Shown: positions 23,890-37,199, counted from the first letter of the stretch. The stretch is DNA of 64,000 nucleotides from Isoetes taiwanensis (GCA_021234155.1 JAJEKV010000002.1:17796041-17860040); one strand, 5' to 3'. Program-made: numbers and translations. Notes: a model not told the origin generated them from the sequence alone.

Positions 23890-26839
23890 TTATGTCTTGG
23901 TGGGCGCCTGTAGCAAGGTAAGGTGCTATTTACCCTTAACAATCTCGGGATTGCTGGCATAAAAAGTGGATGCCAAACCCTAATGACAGACTACGTTATC
24001 AACATCTCTTGAAAAACCATAGACTATGGTTGGCCAGTTAAGAAAAAGCCATTGATGATAATGATCCTTACTAGTATAGGGATCTAGCTACAGGAATTAT
24101 TGGCCAAAGAAGCAATAAAAGATGGTGAAGATACTTGAGCTTAAGAAATAGTTGAAAAAGTTTGAGCTTAAGCAAGTTAGCTTAACTTAAAATTATCAAA
24201 ATTGTGTTATTCTCTCTAATTAATGAAATCCTGCTTTACTGCAGCAGCTCCAGAAGTGTGTGTGCATCAGGAGAGAGCGAATACATTTTGATTCACCTGC
24301 AATCGATGGAGATCCTGGGAATAAGCGACGGTATATCTGGAGCAGGTATTCGAGTAGATTCTTGAGTAGATCATCTGGAAGTTAGCATTTCAAATGTGTG
24401 AGTATCTCGTACTTCTAGTAGAATCATTCTAGAACCCATAATTATGATCCTGAATCCTAATCAATGAAGCCTAACCTTCAATTAGTTGCATATGATTAGG
24501 ATTAGTTGTTGTTCTTGTTATTTATCAAGTTATGATGATGTAAGATATTATTTGCATCTCTTGTATATTGGGAAGGAGGGATAGCGGATTAGTAGCCATT
24601 ATTTCAGATGATGCTCCTAGTTTAGACCTTTTAGTTCCCATTATATATGGCCTATGCATAGAGCCCACTGGGCTATGGAGGGTGTGGAGTGATTTGAGCA
24701 CCACACACCGGGGTCAGTGGCAAAGTGAAGGGAAGACCTTGCTGAGTGCAGATACTGGGGGTCCCATAGTAGGTTAGGCCTATAATCGATCACTTCGTGG
24801 GTCAGGTATGAGTCTGACAATTCCTGGGTCAATTGTGTTGCCCTGACTCTAAAGAGTTGCAGGTGTCAGCCTGATCTTGTTCTGTAGAGTTCAGTTGGAT
24901 AAGGATGTACGTCGCCACGATCTTCTAGCTGCTCATGGAGCCACTGCACTCCAGGAAAGGAAGATGCAAACCTCCCCATCCCATCGGACCGAGGAGATGC
25001 AATTCAGAGTAGTCTCATTGTGGGTGATACCACGAGATTGCATCTCTGGCAGGTTATAGTCACAACAGAGCCTGATTCAGCCTATCTGTGAAGTATGCAC
25101 AATAGGAGTGGATCGATGGGTCAACTATAAACATTGTCTATTGCCAGTCCAAGTCATTGCCATTACTCGGTCTGTTCTATTTGGAGATTCCTAGCCGTCA
25201 GTTGATTTTCCTTTGAGTCTAAGCCTGGATAAGAGCTCTATTAATATATTGATGCATTGTTGTAGTTGATATGATGGATGAATGGATTATCACTACCTTT
25301 CGAGACAAATTGTTATTGTTATTGCTAGAATCCAAAGCATGACAGATGCCATGATCAAGCACTCAATAAACCTCTCCATGGAAACCTGCAAGAAAAAGAC
25401 AGAACAGAGTTAGAATCTTGCAAAAATAATCTAATATTACAACATGCATGCTTACCGTTTTGAAGATCCGCGCGTCCAAACACTTGTTAAAGATGGTAAA
25501 CAAGCAAAAAGCAAGTTAAAACTTGCATGCAACAACTTTTATGAAGAACATGCAAGAAAACCTCGCCAACTTCTGTCAGCGAGTAGCAACAACAGATTCA
25601 AAGCCAGTGCCGGCCAAAAGACAACAGGCGCCATAGCTGAAGTTACCAGAACACAGACGCCATCGCCGGACTTCGACGACAACCGCAAAAGGGTTTGCTG
25701 ACATGAAAAATGAACCTTTTATATCTCCGCCACGTCAGTGCACGCGTGGCGGACAAAATTGCATGGTCTTGACCTTTACGTCGGATAATGGCCGAGAGTG
25801 GCCCATTTCGGGTTATAATGGTCTGGCGGCGGGCCAGGTCACGGCGGCGGTGCTCGCGCCATTACTCCCTCCATATCAGTAACACTTTTATAAGATCTAG
25901 AAATGATAGTGTGGAGAAAGCTAGTTTTGGAATTGGGAAAGATGTCTCTACAAAAGAGGTGACAAGTTTCTTTGGAAGATTGTAGGATGAAGAATTAGAT
26001 TGTCAAATGTTTACCTCCCAATTTTGCACCTACGGGAAGGTAATGGCTCTCTTGCCATTTAATACTTTTGTTTGTAAAGGCCATGCATATAAGCGACTTA
26101 TCTAAATGTTAGCACCGACCCATTTTCAAGCTGGTCGGTTGACCACATCAAACTTTTGTAATGTTACTACAGATATAATAGATCTCAGAATTTATAGTTA
26201 CATCTCTCTTCTTTGTGCACAACCCTTATTTGCAGCCTTCTACAAAAGGGGAACAAGATATACTTTAATGGCTATGCTTACAATGAAGCTGTTGGAGCTA
26301 AACTAGGTCTGCAACATGGGGGACCGGCCTTTTTCAGTGTAGGGGAGTTGGACATGGTCAGTGGTTTAGTGGCTCAACAAAAAGCTGCAGTGAAAACTTT
26401 ACAAGAATGACAATGATTCACCAGTGCTCAACTACAATGGTCTCTCAACTCTGACGAGCGGGTATAAGATGTGTTAGGGTGATTCAAAGATGTAAGCTAA
26501 CTACTAAAAGTGAAACCTTTGCACTTGTAACAGGTACAGTGAAACGGTCAACAATTAAAATATATGGGCTCTATGAGATTTGGGTTCATACACGGGGCCT
26601 ACACATATAGAAAAAAGGCCCTTTGGACATACTATCTCATTATACCGAATCCCAAGCAAGCTAAGGCACTCATGCTCCAGGCATATATGCTCTTGGTACT
26701 TGTTTGAGATGGGACTTATCTTGACATGGGCCCTCTTGTCAGAATGGATGTTGTAGTCTCTAATCATTGGAAAGAGAGATTTCAATACAAAAAATAAAGC
26801 TTTTGGAAGGATACATAAGATAATGACTCTTCTCACTAC
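23890..26839. other. Unassigned AT-rich stretch upstream of a LINE
   Basis: No gene recognised. The region just before 26840 may contain the 5' part of the LINE that follows, but no ORF1 domain is visible. A small hairpin (ACCGACC...GGTCGGT) lies near 26115-26145. Confidence 0.35.
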
Positions 26840-29800
26840 ATGAAGATTGTTTCATGGAACCTTTGTGGAATAAAAGGTGTGCTAAAGCTTGGAAGGGTGC
26901 TAGCAGCCATTAGATGAATGAAGACAGACATTGTGCTCATATAGGAGCATCGGCTTTTTGATTTCGAGGCAAAATCAATTGGCAATTGGATAGGTAACAA
27001 CTCCTCATTTACATGTGCGGCTGCCGGCCAAGTGTACCAAAGGAGGCACCTGCATTCTTTGGAAAGGTCTTGTACCACAATCAATGGGCACTGGCAAGTA
27101 GTTACATTTGAAGCTAGTGACTAGTCATGGGGTTTGATTACTGTGTATGCATCAAATAAGCCTGCAGAAAGAGCTATTATGTGGCAAGAAATTGAGAGGT
27201 AGATCAGTCAGCATGGGCAGAGTACAGACAATTGGATCATAGGGGGAGATCTTAATACGACAGATGTATGGGACCAGAAGATTGGATTGCACAAGAACTT
27301 GTCAGAAGCTGAAGATTCCTCATGGCACTCGTTGCTAAACAATGTTGATCTTGCTCAAATGCCACTTTTTCCTGGTCAAACAAGAAAAAGAGGCAAGAGA
27401 GAGTATATTGCTTGCTAGATAGATTCTATATGGCCAATAAATCAGCTATTTTTATGGACAAATGCTATGTAGAAGAGGAATTGGCTTTTTCCCACTCTGA
27501 TCACGTCCCTCAAAGTCTGATATTTGAAAGTATTCCAACCGTTAGGAAGATCGGGAATGCACCGTTTAAATTCAATACCTCCTGGCTAGGGAAGGAGGCA
27601 TTCTGCAAACCCTTTAGATTGTATGTATCTTCCCTTAATACTGCTGATAATTGCCCTAGTATGAAAGCTTGGATCAAGAAACTCAGTCTAAAGAAAGGTT
27701 GGGCAAAGATATGGGGCAAGAATCGAGCCATGGACAAGAACTACTAATCCATCCACACAGTATTGACTTGCAGTTAGTGGAGGAGGAATTGGATGGGAAA
27801 GCTAAGGCTATTGAAGAGGCGGAAGCTAGAGTTGTGGCAATTTGCTCTAAAACCAAATGGTATGCAGAGTTGGACCATGAAAATTCCAAATGTTTTTTCA
27901 GAATGGCCGGGGAGAGATTGGCAGGTAACAACATTTCTTCAATTAAAGACAATAGCTCAAATATATTGGAAGACCCCCATGAGATCCCATCATTCATCAG
28001 AAGACGCTTCGAGTACCAATCCTCCTATCTCCATCATGCAGCTTCATGGATGAGCAAAATTGTTTGGGGTGATCAGATCTCCTGGGAAGAAAATCAGCTT
28101 CTACTTCGAACCCCTGAGGGAGATGAGATTCACAAAACTTTATGCTCACTGGCAGCTGGTAAATCCCTTGGACCAAATGGCTTCCCTCTCAAAAAATTTT
28201 GTGGAGTTTTGGGATGTCCTATGTTATGATTTCATCCGAGCTATCCGTGGAGCTTGGGCATCTCGATCGTTACATCCAACACTAGCAACTGGATTCATCA
28301 CTCTAGTCCCTAAAGTCTCTGGACTTCAGTGCATTGGTGAGTGACGACCCATCGCTCTCACTAATACTATGTACAAAGTATTGATGATGTTTATTGCTAA
28401 TCTCTAAAGCCCATCCTAAATAGAGTCATTGGGAAAGAGCAGTCTGCGTTTTTACTAAGAAGGTATATTTTGGATAACTATTCGGCTACTGGGGAAAGGA
28501 TGCATTGGTGTCGAGCCTCTAAGCTAAACTGTGTTCTAATCAAAATGGACTCTAGAAAAGCCTATGACTTCTTAAGATGGGAGGGGTTGCGAGAAATGAG
28601 TCAAATGGGATTTGACCCGCAGTTTGTCCAATTGGCCTTGGGGATGAACAATCTAGGTTTAGTTTCGGTGCTAGTCAATGGCCAACCAACATGAATATTT
28701 AATCTCGGGAAGGGCATTAGGTAAGGCTGCCCATTGCCCCCATATCTTTTCCTATGGCAAATCTATTAACAAGAATGGTACAATTGAAGGTGTCAAAAGG
28801 GCTCTTGGAAGGGCTGACCTTTCCTGATGGCGCAAAGAAGCTGACAATCATGCAATATGCTGACGACACCTTTATGTTTCTCAGGTTTGATGACAATAAC
28901 TTTCAGTTATTTCGAGATATTTTACTGGCTTTTGAAGTTATATCAGAGATAAGACTCAATGCCAATAAGTGCTCGATTTTGTGGGCATTAGAAAGTGACA
29001 TCGACCCAAGAGCCAGAGGTTTGGGTTTTCCAGTGGTGGGACCTGGGGAGTCATTAAGCTTTTGGATCTATCTCTTGTCCTTTCTAACAGCCTAAAGGGA
29101 CTATGGGCCCCTCTTTTTAGACAAATTCTGAAAAAAGGTAGGACTATGGTCTTCCAAATCTCTGGCAACCTCGGAGAGAGTCATGGTGGCTAACACAGTT
29201 CTGACTGCCTCCCATGTATACTATTCATCAGCCATGGTAGCCCAAAAAGGAGTATATAATCAAACGCAGGTTATTATCAGGAAAATTCATCTAGGGCGGT
29301 ATGGCCAAAGTAGGCTGGAGTGAGCTATGTCGTGACAAAAAGAATGGCGAATTGGGTTGCAAAGGTCTCTTCATGCAACCGCAAGCTCTAGGTGCTAAAT
29401 TTGTATGGAGAGCCTTAAATGGTGAGTCATCTCCAGCTTTGAGATTTGTATCTTATTGCTTAAAGCTAGGTAAGTTGGAAGGGATCTCTCTCTGCCCCGA
29501 GATGAGCTAGATGCTTTACATTATAACTTTAAAATGTCTCCTGGAACATCTCCGGTAATAAGAAGGATTCTCTAGGCCTGGAAGGAGGTACAACACATAT
29601 TTACTCCCATGAACCCCCTAGGGATGCATGAGGATTTAGTATCTTCTAAAATACACAGATTTGGGAAAGGGGAGGCTTCCTGTAGCCCTCTCCCATCCTC
29701 GCATCTTCTTTAAATGGAAGAATTCAAGTATTATACAGTTGAAACACTTATGGGTAGATGGCAGATGGACTAGTTGGACGAAGTTCAAACGGAGAGTTCC

Positions 29801-30159
29801 CTCTTGCAGAGGAAGGTGATAGGACAATGTTACGAGAGATCCTAGAGAGCATCATCTATGTGTCAGGAGTGGTTGGGCCGCAAGAAAGGTGGTTACTCAA
29901 TGGACAAGGGCATTATAGTGTGTCAAAGATCTATCAGTCTCTAGGCCAAGACACTTCCTTGAAAGCAGAGATTATTTGGGGTATGAGTAACGTAGTGGCT
30001 AAAGCAGCTTTAGCCAATTCCTGGAAATCTATTTGCTCCAAGAAGGTTCAAATTTTTAGATGGCTGGCCCTTAAGGGGGGCTGAGTACAAATGTGAGTTT
30101 GTATAACGAGGGTATGAAAGATGAGGACAATTGTTCACTTGGATGTCTGACTCGGGAGT
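26840..30159 (+). mobile_element. LINE (zf-RVT clade), decayed, cut by an LTR
   Basis: A plus-strand ORF2 of an L1-type plant LINE. The endonuclease starts at 26840 (MKIVSWNLCGI), with GGDLNTT near 27245 and the HSDH motif near 27495. The reverse transcriptase spans about 28060-29100: KMDSRKAYDFLRW near 28543 and YADD at 28856-28867, intact. The zf-RVT region (WKSICSKKVQIFRWLALKGG, then C-LGC) ends abruptly at 30159, where an LTR begins, so the element lost its 3' end. Many stops and frameshifts (the first after about 25 codons) make it non-functional. It is a close relative of the LINE at 61.4-64 kb. Confidence 0.9.
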
Positions 30160-30930
30160 TGTTATGGTCCAAGGGCAAATCGCACTTGCAGGCCTTGGGA
30201 ACGGGAGTTTGCCTTGGAAGTGCCACCGGGTGGCTTGGGAATGTTCTAAAGGGTAGTTACCGTCTAGGGGCGGCGTATGGGTTTTTTTAAATGGCATTTA
30301 TTTCATATGTTAAAGGTGGCAATTAAATAAATTATAAAGGGCCTCCTTAAAAAGTGCCTAACCATTGGACTTGAGGGTCTTAGGTGGCAACATTCGATTG
30401 GCCAAGCATGTTAAGAGGCAAATTAGGCTCAAGAGGATTGCGACCTGATACAGGTCGGCCGGATCCTATAAAAGGGGTTCGATCTTAGCCTAGACAACTC
30501 AATTTAGGCTGGGGAAAAAGCCCATAGCCTTTATTTGGGCTAACCTTAGCCCTAGTAACCTTATATAAGGGGTTGGAGTTGGAGCCAAATAATTGGAGTT
30601 CTTCGCTCTTTCATACTGCTTGATCTTCCATTTCCTGTTGTTCTAACCCATTTCGAATTGACTGAGGATCAATTCGGGCTGTTCTGAGTTACTCCATAAT
30701 CTGGTATTGGCTTATGGAGTTGTTCCATTATTGGAGCATTCTTGACTCTTCTTTGAGCAATACTGCTATTGCAGTATTGAGTTCTTGTGATAGAACTTGT
30801 GAAGCTGAGCATCAGGCTGACCTGGGGATCAGTAACAGTTGTGCGTGGGGTGTTCTGGGAACTCAAGGTTGAGCGAAACTCTGGGAGTTCTAGGTAGTGC
30901 AATCCGTCCTACTTTTTGTAGGTTGTAACA
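30160..30930 (+). repeat. 5' LTR of a decayed retrotransposon
   Basis: A 771-bp long terminal repeat with TG...CA ends (TGTTATGGTCC ... GGTTGTAACA), matched over 490 bp by the partial repeat at 48702-49193. It holds a TATA box (TATAAAAG, 30467-30474) that probably drives transcription of the element. It inserted into the zf-RVT part of the preceding LINE. The two LTRs differ by substitutions and indels, so the insertion is old. Confidence 0.88.
30467..30474 (+). promoter_or_regulatory. LTR TATA box
   Basis: TATAAAAG in the middle of the LTR, in the usual place for the U3/R promoter. The 3' LTR copy has TTTAAAAG here, a weaker match. Confidence 0.6.
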
Positions 30931-30932
30931 AT

Positions 30933-30945
30933 TTGATATCATAGC
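30933..30945 (+). other. Primer binding site, initiator Met tRNA type
   Basis: TTGATATCATAGC starts two bases after the LTR. It matches the plant element primer site TGGTATCAGAGC at 10 of 12 positions, so the LTR is a 5' LTR and the element continues to the right. Confidence 0.75.
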
Positions 30946-33129
30946 TTTGTTGCAGTCTTCCATTGGGATCATCTATGACAACTACCTGGGTGGGTTATGC
31001 TTCAGAATAATTATTGTTTATACCATTGTAATATTATTATTATTATTTATTATTTAATTACTAGCTCTCTTTGGGCCTTGAAGACCATGGAGCTTGAAAC
31101 ATTCAATGACAATGATAGCAAAAATGTGCGGTATGTCCCTACCGCTTTGAAATATGTCCCCAATTCTGATGGCGATAGTGTGAACAAAGAGTAGAAGTCC
31201 TGTGTCTGAATAAAGAATTTCCTGCATACATCTTGGTATACCGGGCACACTGTGAATACATGGTTCTCATCTTCTATGCAATTCATGTCACATAATCTGC
31301 AAAGTCGGCCTTCTAATGGTATTTTATGCCATCTCCCCGTCTCTATTGCCAATCTGTGAGAACTGGTTCTGTAGCGTGCTATTATATGCAGCAGAGATCT
31401 TGGTATGTTGGCATTCAAATATGCCTGGCTTTTATATTCCAACATGTGATTAGCCATGTGCTCTATAATGCTGCATCCGACTGCCTTGGGCTGCCCACAT
31501 ACAGTCTATTGCCTGTCGTTCTATTAGAACCCGAGCATCTTCCTTGTTATTGGGCCAATTCATCTCATTTATACCCCATTTTCTCGCCCATATTCTCAGA
31601 TCCTGTAATCAACCATTTTGTTCTGATTTTACCATGGCAACATGAGAGACCCGCTCTTGAGGTTGCCCGTTTATTCTATTCACAAAATTGATTGCTTGGA
31701 AAAGCGCTTCTACTTCTAATGGTAACATCCCTGCCTCTGCCAACATGATAGCGTATGGTATTTGGCTCTTGATGCCCAATTCTTCTCTCAGAAATGTCTT
31801 TTGGACTTGTTCTACCTGATTCCATTGCTTAGCAGCAAGATTTAGCCCCCATATTGGCGCCCCATACAAGACTACTGTTTGCACCAGTGTTTTGAATAGA
31901 ATTTTTTTCAAACCCCAATCATGTAATGCTACCCTTGAGCATTTACTGAGCATGCCATAGAGTGCTTGCTTACCTCCAATTACCCGTCTTTGTATGCACT
32001 CCTTCCAATTGTACTTGGAAGAGAAATCAATACCGAGGTATTTGTAATGCTCTACGATCTCCAGTTCTTGCCCCTGGTAGGAAAACAATGGCCTTTCTCT
32101 GGTTCCAAAAACCATTACTTTTGGAGATGTTCACGCTCATTTTCTTTGTCTCACAAAAAACCTCAAGACAATTCAAGTGGCTTGCAGTATTGCTTTCTTG
32201 CTGGCTATCAGCATACATCATCTGCATACAAAAGTAATTGAAGCAAATATTCTCCAAGTCTGACAGTGAGTGGTCTCTAAGCCATTCATCAAGTTCCTCG
32301 ATGTAGATGCCAAATAGTGTGGGAGAAAGGGGACAGCCTTGTCTCACTCCAATGGTATTTCTAATCACATCTTGCATGGTACTTGAGAGCTTGACAAGAA
32401 CTTCAGCATACAACTGAGAGATTGCACCTCTGGTCTCTGGTGGAACACCTATTTGCTCCATTCTCTCACCAAGCTCTCTCCTTGGGACTGTGTCAAATGC
32501 TTTGGTGAAATCAATGAAGGCAATGTACAGTGCGCAGTTTGGGGCTTTGGCTTTTTCCACCAGCATTCTGAGGGTAAGGGCATGGTCCAATGTATTGTGT
32601 TATTTCTGAAACCCTGCTTGAAACTGTGAGCGTTTGTCATTTGCCTCCGCCCATGCTGAGCTTGTTCTCCAGCAAACTACCCAGGATTTTCGCAAACACA
32701 CTTCCTATCAGAATTGTTCTGTAATTTCTGATATCTTTTTTGTCTCCTTGCTTATGTATTGGGTGGACAACATTGACTTTCCATTCATCTAGCTATCCTT
32801 GCTTCACACAATCATTGAGTAATCTGGTACGAATAGTGATAATGGTCTGCCCGCCCCATTTTATCAATTCTATGCACATGCCACTGAGGTCGTGTGCTTT
32901 ATTGTTGGCCATATGAGACATTGCTTTTTTTATATCATCCTCTATAAATAAATCTGCATCCAAAGATAAAATTGGCATGCTATTTGTATCCTGCTTTTCA
33001 TAAATATCTTTGACCAGATTCACCAAAGCGTGTCTATCCAAATTTGGTGGGTCATTTTTAGCCTGCAACGTCTTCCAAAAGGCTTTTGGGGATTTTAGCA
33101 ATTGCATATTCAAATCCTCTTATGCATAT

Positions 33130-34278
33130 TCAAATCCTCTTGTTTCTTCCTGAGAAACATACGCTTTTGGATCTTAGCAGATTTTTATACCAAGTTGGCT
33201 TCAGAATGCTTGGGCTTGGCAATTTTGCACGTGCTTCTTTGAATTCTCCGTCCCACCAAGCATTGCATGGCCTTCCTTTCATGTGTCTTCTTGTGTAACC
33301 AAAAGCGCACTCTGCTGCTTGCAGGATTTGGTATGATAACATCTGGGCATCTGTCTTTAATTCTCCTGACCATGGTGTGTTTGCCAGCATCTCTTCTACA
33401 AGTTTTTGGTATGGTTCTGCTAATTCATATTTCAGTTTCAACTTCGGGCAGAAAGGAGGCAGTTGGGAGCTGGATTTGAGGCCTATTTTCAGTGTAATGC
33501 ACAAAGGAAGATGGTCCGATTCGAGCATTTTATCTCCTATCAAGCAATCTTGAATAAGTTCTGTACTCCTGGCTAAGATATAATCAATGGTACTTGCTCC
33601 AGCATGGTTCATGCATGTAAATTTGTGTGAATCTTGAAACCGACATATCCCATTTATGATTTTTAGATTGCAGATTGTGCCAAATTCCAAGAGCAGCTCG
33701 CCCATGTGGTTCGATTGTGCATCTTCTGAATTTCTTTGAAACTGTGGCTCCTCGGCTTCATCTAGCTGCACTCTTGATATGTCTGTATATGTCTTTGTTT
33801 GTCTTTTGCTCGTCCGAGCATTGAAATCCCCCAGAACCATTACTTCTCCTCGTGTTTGGTACTCCAAAATGTCTTTGCAGAGTTGATGAAATGGGTCTGC
33901 CATATCCATATCTGCCCTACTATATATAGTGGCATTGAGTGGTGCAAAATAGCAGGCTGCTAGGTGTAAAGCGACTTCCTTGCTTGTGAATTTGATCCAC
34001 ACATATTGATTGTTTACATCCTGTTTGGCTATTTGAATCTCATCTGCTACTTCTTGTCTGCAATAAATGGCCACTCCACCAAACCCTCTTCCTGCACCAG
34101 ATGGTTTCTCATTCCAAACATGCCCTGTTAGTACAAAACCAGAAATATCTGGTAGTGCGCGGTGTTGATGTTCCCATGTCTCAGTGAAAAGCAACAAATC
34201 GCATTGACTCCAAAATTCTTTTGTAGCAGCTATCTTTGATTGATTCAAACCTCTTGCATTCCACATGCAAATCCTCAA
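33130..34278 (-). pseudogene. LINE endonuclease domain (ORF2 start)
   Basis: A 382-codon open frame with all main APE-type endonuclease blocks: N-terminal MWNARGLNQSK, TETWEHQ (metal-binding Glu), YFAPLNA, LGDFNART, STIDYILAR and SDHLPL. This enzyme nicks target DNA to start target-primed reverse transcription. It is the best preserved endonuclease in the window, but the ORF breaks at the junction to the RT, so the whole ORF2 is not functional. Confidence 0.85.
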
Positions 34279-34290
34279 GGCCCTGTCTCC

Positions 34291-34990
34291 CTAGCTGCGC
34301 TTCCTATTTGTCACTACAGCTTTCCTATTTTGATCCAAGTAAGCAACAAAACCTGAGTTCCTTGCTTCTTTAACTTTTGACCATTCTTTTTTCCTGATAT
34401 CCAATTGTGCTGGAGTTAGATCTAGATCTAACCAGACTCCCTTTTCACCTCTAAGCGAGCTTCTATTATGCATTATTCTGTCTCTTGCTTCCTTGCTGCG
34501 AAACCTCACTAGAATGGGGCGTACATGGAAGCCTGGTTTCCCTAGTCTTCTTCCGGATACGAAGCCTGGCTCATGGAGATGCATAGTATCAGTAAAAAAC
34601 TGTTTTAGTACCTCAGAGATGTCTTCGTTATCGGACTCCGGCAGCCCCGAGATTTTCAGATTCTTGGACCTTATTCCTTGATCTGATTGCTCTGCTGTGA
34701 CTTGTTCGCGATGAAGATTCGTCTGTTCCTTTGTTGTTTCAGCAACTAGTGAAGCCAATTTTGATTCAAGGCTTGTAATCTGCAAGGTGTAATCAACAAT
34801 GGGTTTCTAAATGGTTGCTGTAAATTCTGCATTTTGAGACTGAAGGATTGTGTTCTGTTGCAATGCTTCATCTAAAGATTTCCGGATTGCTTTCATCTCT
34901 CCTTTCAGTTCTACTATTTCAGATTTTAGATCAAGGACCAGCGACATGAGTTGTGCTGAATCCTCTTCACTATCAGTCGGATCACCCTTA
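34291..34990 (-). pseudogene. LINE ORF1 (RNA-binding protein) remnant
   Basis: A predicted RNA-binding chaperone of the LINE. The N-terminal half is a coiled coil (SLVLDLKSEIVELKGEMKAI ... ITSLESKLASLVAET), followed by an RRM-like fold and a C-terminal block WSKVKEARNSGFVAYL. A TAG stop at 34807 interrupts the coiled coil. The same C-terminal block is recognisable in the GC-rich LINE at 57.5-58 kb (LARDLTRPDKDPESVRLAKV), which ties the families together. Confidence 0.7.
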
Positions 34991-35000
34991 TTGTGATCAC

Positions 35001-36250
35001 CATGTATACCGTGGTGATGTTGAAATTATCATCCATACCGTGGTAATACTGCAACTCTATATTGTCTCTTTTCGTATTAAGTAGGTATTCAGGATTAAAT
35101 TGTAGCTTTATAAGGAGGTGTTAGCAACTTAACTATGACCTGGTAGTCATAAGGACCATGAAGAGCATGGACTTGAAGTACTGAAAAGTGAATACTAGGA
35201 AGGTATATAAAAGCTCCATTGCTTTTATATGTCTTGTCATGATCTAGGATCATGCTTGCTTGAGTTTAATTCAAGGAATTGGTTATAACATCATGAATTT
35301 TAGTTCATGGTGATTGATTTGGTTCTTATGTAAAACTTATATTAAATTATTAACTTCATAACTTTTGGACCCAATACCCCTTTACTAGTTGGACTAGTAA
35401 TTAACAAGGTTATGGGTATTAGTATGAGTTCATAATATAGGACCATTGCCCAGGCTTGCTAGCCAGGCTAGCAATATAAAAGGACATTGGGTGCCTTTTT
35501 GTACAATATTGGATACTGTCTTACTAGGTTATTGCAGTATCAGTGGCATGCAGTTGCATGTTGGGGCTTAACCAAATCCTTGTAGGGAATTGTTGACGAC
35601 TATGTTATTATTGACTCAAAGAGTCAATAGAGCACTGCCTAGGATCCATGCTAAAAAACCAGTATGAAGTCCACCTCAACAATTCCCAATTATTGTGAAC
35701 CTATGTGGTACTAGGGGTCTAATTTCGTGGGAGTTTTGGGGTCTCCTGAGCTTCCATTAGGACCCCCAGGAGTCTTGAAACAGTTATGGACATGGTGGAA
35801 TCTGGAATTCCATGGTAAGGGCGGAAGCCCAAACGTGTGATATCTACCATAATAGTAGGTCAAGTGACCATACATGGTAATGATTGCAATGTCCCCGTAT
35901 GGATATATGTCTGTGCAATTGATGCCAGCCATATTGATACTCGATATTCCTAGCTTAACATCCGGGATGTTAAGAGATGGATGGGTCCGTCAATTGAGCA
36001 TAAAAGTCCATTGGAGCTACTTAAGAATGTGTAATCATTTTAGTTATTACTCCAAAGGTTTTGTGGACATTCTTGAGTCTGACCTCAGGAGGACTTTTGC
36101 TTTATGTGGGGATCGAAAAAGATAGACCTTTGATTTGTCTATGGTTCCTTCCTTTTTCTTCAAAAACAATCAATTGACTCTGGGAGTCAAGATTGGAAGG
36201 TTCTATTGTGTGTTGCACTTAGGTGCACTGTTGTGAGAACTGGGCCAGCC
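35001..36250. other. Probable LTR-element interior, non-coding remains
   Basis: AT-rich with no recognisable gag or pol. AATATAAAAGGAC near 35475 looks like another TATA region, and GGAATTGTTGA near 35587 faces TCAACAATTCC near 35675, so a further LTR fragment may be buried here. Placed inside the 30.2-49.2 kb element by position only. Confidence 0.35.
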
Positions 36251-36834
36251 TTTTTTTTTTTTTGAAGAACTGTGTCATCAATATATTAAAAGAATGATAA
36301 TGTTACAAAGCAAGTGAGGAGGAAGGAGAACTGCCCCAAAGAGACAGCGATACCTCGACACTCCACAACAAACTCACAAAAAAACTGCAACTCTACTGCT
36401 GTACAAACCGACCATCACCATCTACAACACCCAAGAAGTCCCGCCAAATGGCAAACTTCCGCTCTACTACTCCCGGGAATACCAGAAAGCTTTGAAATAG
36501 CTTGTACATGAGTCGAGGAATCAGAGAGGCTGCAGGCTGCTGAATCCCCTGAAAGATCCACAACCGCCGCCGCTTCCAGATCAGCCACACCAATCAAGCC
36601 ACGCACAAATGCAAGGCTTGCTGCCGCAAGAGCGGCCAAGCACCAGAATACACATGAAGCAGCAACTGCTGGCTAGTCAATCTCACCTGAAACAGAGCCC
36701 TAACCCAATTCCAGGCAGCCTGCAAGTGAGGGCATAAAACCAGACAATGCTCCACAGTCTCACGATGAAGGCCACAACAAGGGCAGAGAGGGCTCACACC
36801 CGGCCTAAACCGACTCACAAGGGCATTCACCCTG

Positions 36835-36904
36835 GTCCCATAGCCCGATTGGGCTCCGTGGATGTTAAAAGTCTCTTCCTTCCTTCCTTCCTTCCTTCCT
36901 TCCT
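36835..36904 (+). mobile_element. Minimal LINE 3'-end insertion with TTCC tail
   Basis: About 70 bp: GGTCCCATAG, hairpin AGCCC-GATT-GGGCT (36842-36855), CCGTGGATGTTAAAAGTCTC, then about seven TTCC units. It interrupts the zf-RVT frame of the host LINE exactly between HRCIR and VNALV, with CCTG on both sides as a possible 4-bp target duplication. The interrupted target has no TTCC repeat, judged from the aligned LINE at 46.9 kb. The C-G middle pair of its stem is a third variant. Confidence 0.85.
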
Positions 36905-37199
36905 GATACAGCGGTGCACCACCTGCCACAGAAGCACCCTAACCTTCGGTGGGGGAAGTGAGCTCCATGTCCACGTCCAAACCGAGCACCATCGAGAACC
37001 CGGAAGCTGCAGACACCACTTGCCTGAAGGAGGCAGTGTGTCATGAATAGCCAGCACCCGGTAAGAAGATCGCACAAAGCAAGAAGACACAACATCCGGA
37101 TGAACCTTCCAAACCTGCACCACTACATCATCCTGAGGGACTATAGGTATGTGTAGCAGAATACTCCTCGCCACGTGTTCACAGATAGCCCGGTCACTG

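Larger units (their letters stand above)
31030..35000 (-). mobile_element. AT-rich LINE with ORF1 and ORF2, TAA tail
   Basis: Minus-strand LINE of the same broad clade as the GC-rich LINEs. ORF1 (34291 to about 34990) has a coiled coil and an RRM-like block (KNLKISGLPESDNE ... RPILVRFRSKEARDRI ... LDLDLTPAQLDIRKKEW) and one in-frame TAG at 34807-34809. ORF2 starts 12 bases later: endonuclease 33130-34278 (MRICMWNARGL, VMVLGDFNART, ESDHLPLC), RT about 32027-32800, and a C-terminal CRLC-x-H-x4-C zinc finger at 31050-31457. In the RT, YAD is followed at once by SQQES, so the second catalytic Asp and a few neighbours are deleted. The tail is an ATT/TAA repeat (31030-31060) next to the ORF2 stop. 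It appears to have inserted about 100 bp inside the LTR element. Confidence 0.9.

Noticed and set aside
30160-30930. Solo LTR
   Set aside because: A primer binding site directly follows it, and a matching LTR after a polypurine tract exists at 48.7 kb.
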